Shown here piece after piece: positions 62,756 through 64,000 of a stretch of 64,000 nt of DNA (the first letter of the stretch is position 1; each line of letters starts with the position of its first letter). The translations under genes and the position numbers were made by a program. This DNA is from CAWCAW01 sp963793645 (GTDB lineage: Bacteria > Actinomycetota > Acidimicrobiia > Acidimicrobiales > UBA8190): positions 144,401-208,400 of the forward strand of contig CAWCAW010000009.1 of NCBI GenBank assembly GCA_963793645.1. Direction: 5' to 3'. The notes under the pieces were generated by a model. That model saw nothing but the letters and a program-made list of their open reading frames with translations, was not told where the DNA came from and did not search any database.

Positions 62756-63464
62756 TGGATGCTGAACTCGTGTACGCGCATGCAGGCTTCGGGTCGGACG
62801 CCGTGGACTACCGTCCAGGGCTGGGACATGCAGCGCGCGGTGCACGGGCGGCGGGTGCAGCGGCGAGAGTCCCCGACTAGCTGCCTGCTGCTCGAGCACT
62901 ACGTCCGGTCTACACGGCGGGCAAGCGGACGGCCGTGTCCGACCGGCCGTTCGGGGACCCGGGGGCGCCCGTCATCGACGTCGACCGGGGCGGCAAGATC
63001 ACCTGGCACGGGCCCGGGCAGCTCACCGCGTACCCGATCGTCAAGCTGCGCGAGCCGATGGACGTGGTCGCCTACGTGCGGGCGCTCGAGGAGGCGATGA
63101 TCCGGGTCTGCGCCGAGTTCGGGCTGCAGGCGATCCGGGTCGAGGGGCGCTCGCGGCGCGTGGGTCCCGGCGTCGGCGGGCTGCCGGACCGGAAGGTCGG
63201 GCGCGATCGGGGCGCGGGTCGCCCGCGGCGTCACCATGCACGGCCTCGCGCTGAACTGCGACTGCGACCTGTCCTGGTACGACCGGATCGTGCCGTGCGG
63301 GATCCGGGACGCGGGCGTGACCTCGCTGACGGCCGAGACCGGCATCCCGGTGTCGGTGTCCGACGTGACGCCGCTGCTCGAGCGGCACCTGGCGGCTTCC
63401 CTGGGGTACCGGACCTGGCGGCGCGCTCCACACCGTGACGCCACTGCTGGCCTCGGCCGCGTAA
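62756..63464 (+). CDS. lipB: Lipoate-protein ligase B (octanoyltransferase), frameshifted
   Basis: Pieces of LipB in different frames: VDAELVYAHAGFGSDAVDY, then WDMQRAVHGRR, CLLLEH and YTAGKRTA, then the signature VIDVDRGGKITWHGPGQLTAYPIVKL (62,970-63,050) and ALEEAMIRVCAEFGLQAIR, and after a further shift MHGLALNCDCDLSWYDRIVPCGI with the active-site region. It transfers octanoate from acyl carrier protein to lipoyl domains. Several indels break the frame. The exact start is unclear (GTG near 62,756). lipA follows, the common order. Confidence 0.82.
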
Positions 63465-63542
63465 CGCGGTCCGTTCGGCTTTATTGCTGTTGATCAGTAG
63501 GCACAGGACGTAGTGCGGGGCCGGGGAACGTAGTCTTGAGGT

Positions 63543-64000
63543 GTGGTGAGTACTCCGGAGCTGGCACCCGAAGGACGGCGGATGCTGCGGCTTGAGGCGC
63601 GCAACGCCGAGACGCCGATCGAGCGGAAGCCGCCGTGGATCAAGACCCGGGTGCGCACCGGGCCTGAGTACACCGCGCTGCAACGCCTCGTCAAGGCCGA
63701 GGGGCTGCACACGGTCTGCCAGGAGGCCGGCTGCCCGAACATCTTCGAGTGCTGGGAAGACCGCGAGGCGACCTTCCTCATCGGCGGCGACCAGTGCACC
63801 CGGCGCTGCGACTTCTGCCAGATCGACACCGGCAAGCCGCGCCGCTGGACCGCGACGAGCCGCGCCGGGTGGCCGAGTCGGTGGCCACGATGGGCCTGCG
63901 GTACGCGACCGTCACCGGGGTGGCCCGCGATGACCTGGCCGACGGCGGCGCCTGGCTGTACGCGCAGACCGCCAGGGAGATCCACGCCGCCGTGCCCGGC
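63543..64000 (+). CDS. lipA: Lipoyl synthase (LipA), 5' part, one frameshift, runs out of the window
   Basis: A radical-SAM enzyme that inserts two sulfurs into octanoyl domains. The N-terminal auxiliary cluster cysteines are in VCQEAGCPNIFEC and the radical-SAM triad in CTRRCDFCQID. Near 63,842 a missing base shifts the frame; afterwards LDRDEPRRVAESVATMGLRYATVTGVARDDLADGGAW continues to the window end. The GTG start at 63543 has TAGTCT six bases upstream, suggesting a leaderless transcript in this second genome too. Confidence 0.86.
   Translation, partial: MVSTPELAPEGRRMLRLEARNAETPIERKPPWIKTRVRTGPEYTALQRLVKAEGLHTVCQEAGCPNIFECWEDREATFLIGGDQCTRRCDFCQIDTGKPRRWTATSRAGWPSRWPRWACGTRPSPGWPAMTWPTAAPGCTRRPPGRSTPPCP

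Overview
The window is high-GC DNA with actinobacterial gene content and no mobile elements, RNA genes or CRISPR arrays that I could find. F420-type LLM oxidoreductase, PspA/PspAA, SCO6745-family, DUF2510 and CYP51/CYP123 genes, together with a menaquinone pathway, point to an actinomycete. The unusual repertoire is compatible with an uncultured Acidimicrobiia-like lineage, but this is inference, not a taxonomic result.

Layout of the left part (1-58,680). 0-5.7 kb is a terpene/branched acyl-CoA catabolic operon: carboxyltransferase, biotin carboxylase, AtuA and acyl-CoA dehydrogenase. 5.8-9.3 kb holds small housekeeping and stress genes (DUF169, YjbQ, glutathione peroxidase, HAD phosphatase, channel-like membrane protein). 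9.4-11.3 kb is a translationally coupled secreted-repeat lipoprotein / ECF sigma / ZAS anti-sigma unit. 11.3-19.2 kb carries FadD, PspA-PspAA, an F420-type oxidoreductase behind a 26-codon leader ORF, two SRPBCC proteins, a cNMP-binding protein, a universal stress protein, YceH and a glyoxalase-fold protein. 19.3-24.1 kb has an MFS exporter, a deacetylase-fold enzyme and an S9 peptidase. 24.1-31.0 kb is a near copy of the mycobacterial Rv0762c-Rv0771 neighbourhood (CYP123-SDR-CYP51-ferredoxin-SnoaL, divergent from dehydrogenase-CMD-SDR), controlled by a TetR protein whose operator-like palindromes flank the divergent region. 31-50 kb is an accessory, surface-oriented region: TetR genes, YceI, lipoproteins, three DUF2510-containing membrane proteins (one broken by an amber codon, one with a seven-repeat cysteine-paired propeller), a GH5 endoglycoceramidase-like lipoprotein, a PQQ-type propeller lipoprotein, and a Tat-exported hemerythrin-like protein beside a second secreted-repeat lipoprotein with an IdeR-like box upstream. 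50-58.7 kb has an M48 peptidase and a menaquinone cluster (MerR-menG-menF, menD, menH, menC-menA-menB).

At about 58,680 menB is cut mid-gene and joined to a helicase fragment. Everything to the right (helicase, deformylase, intradiol dioxygenase, membrane protein, lipB, lipA) is riddled with frameshifts. I read this as a probable assembly chimera with a second, poorly polished actinobacterial sequence. The left part also has a handful of isolated one-base insertions in otherwise intact genes, probably sequence errors.

Many genes appear leaderless: a TAnnnT hexamer lies 6-7 bases before the start codon at ten or so genes, and this spacing was used to choose several starts.
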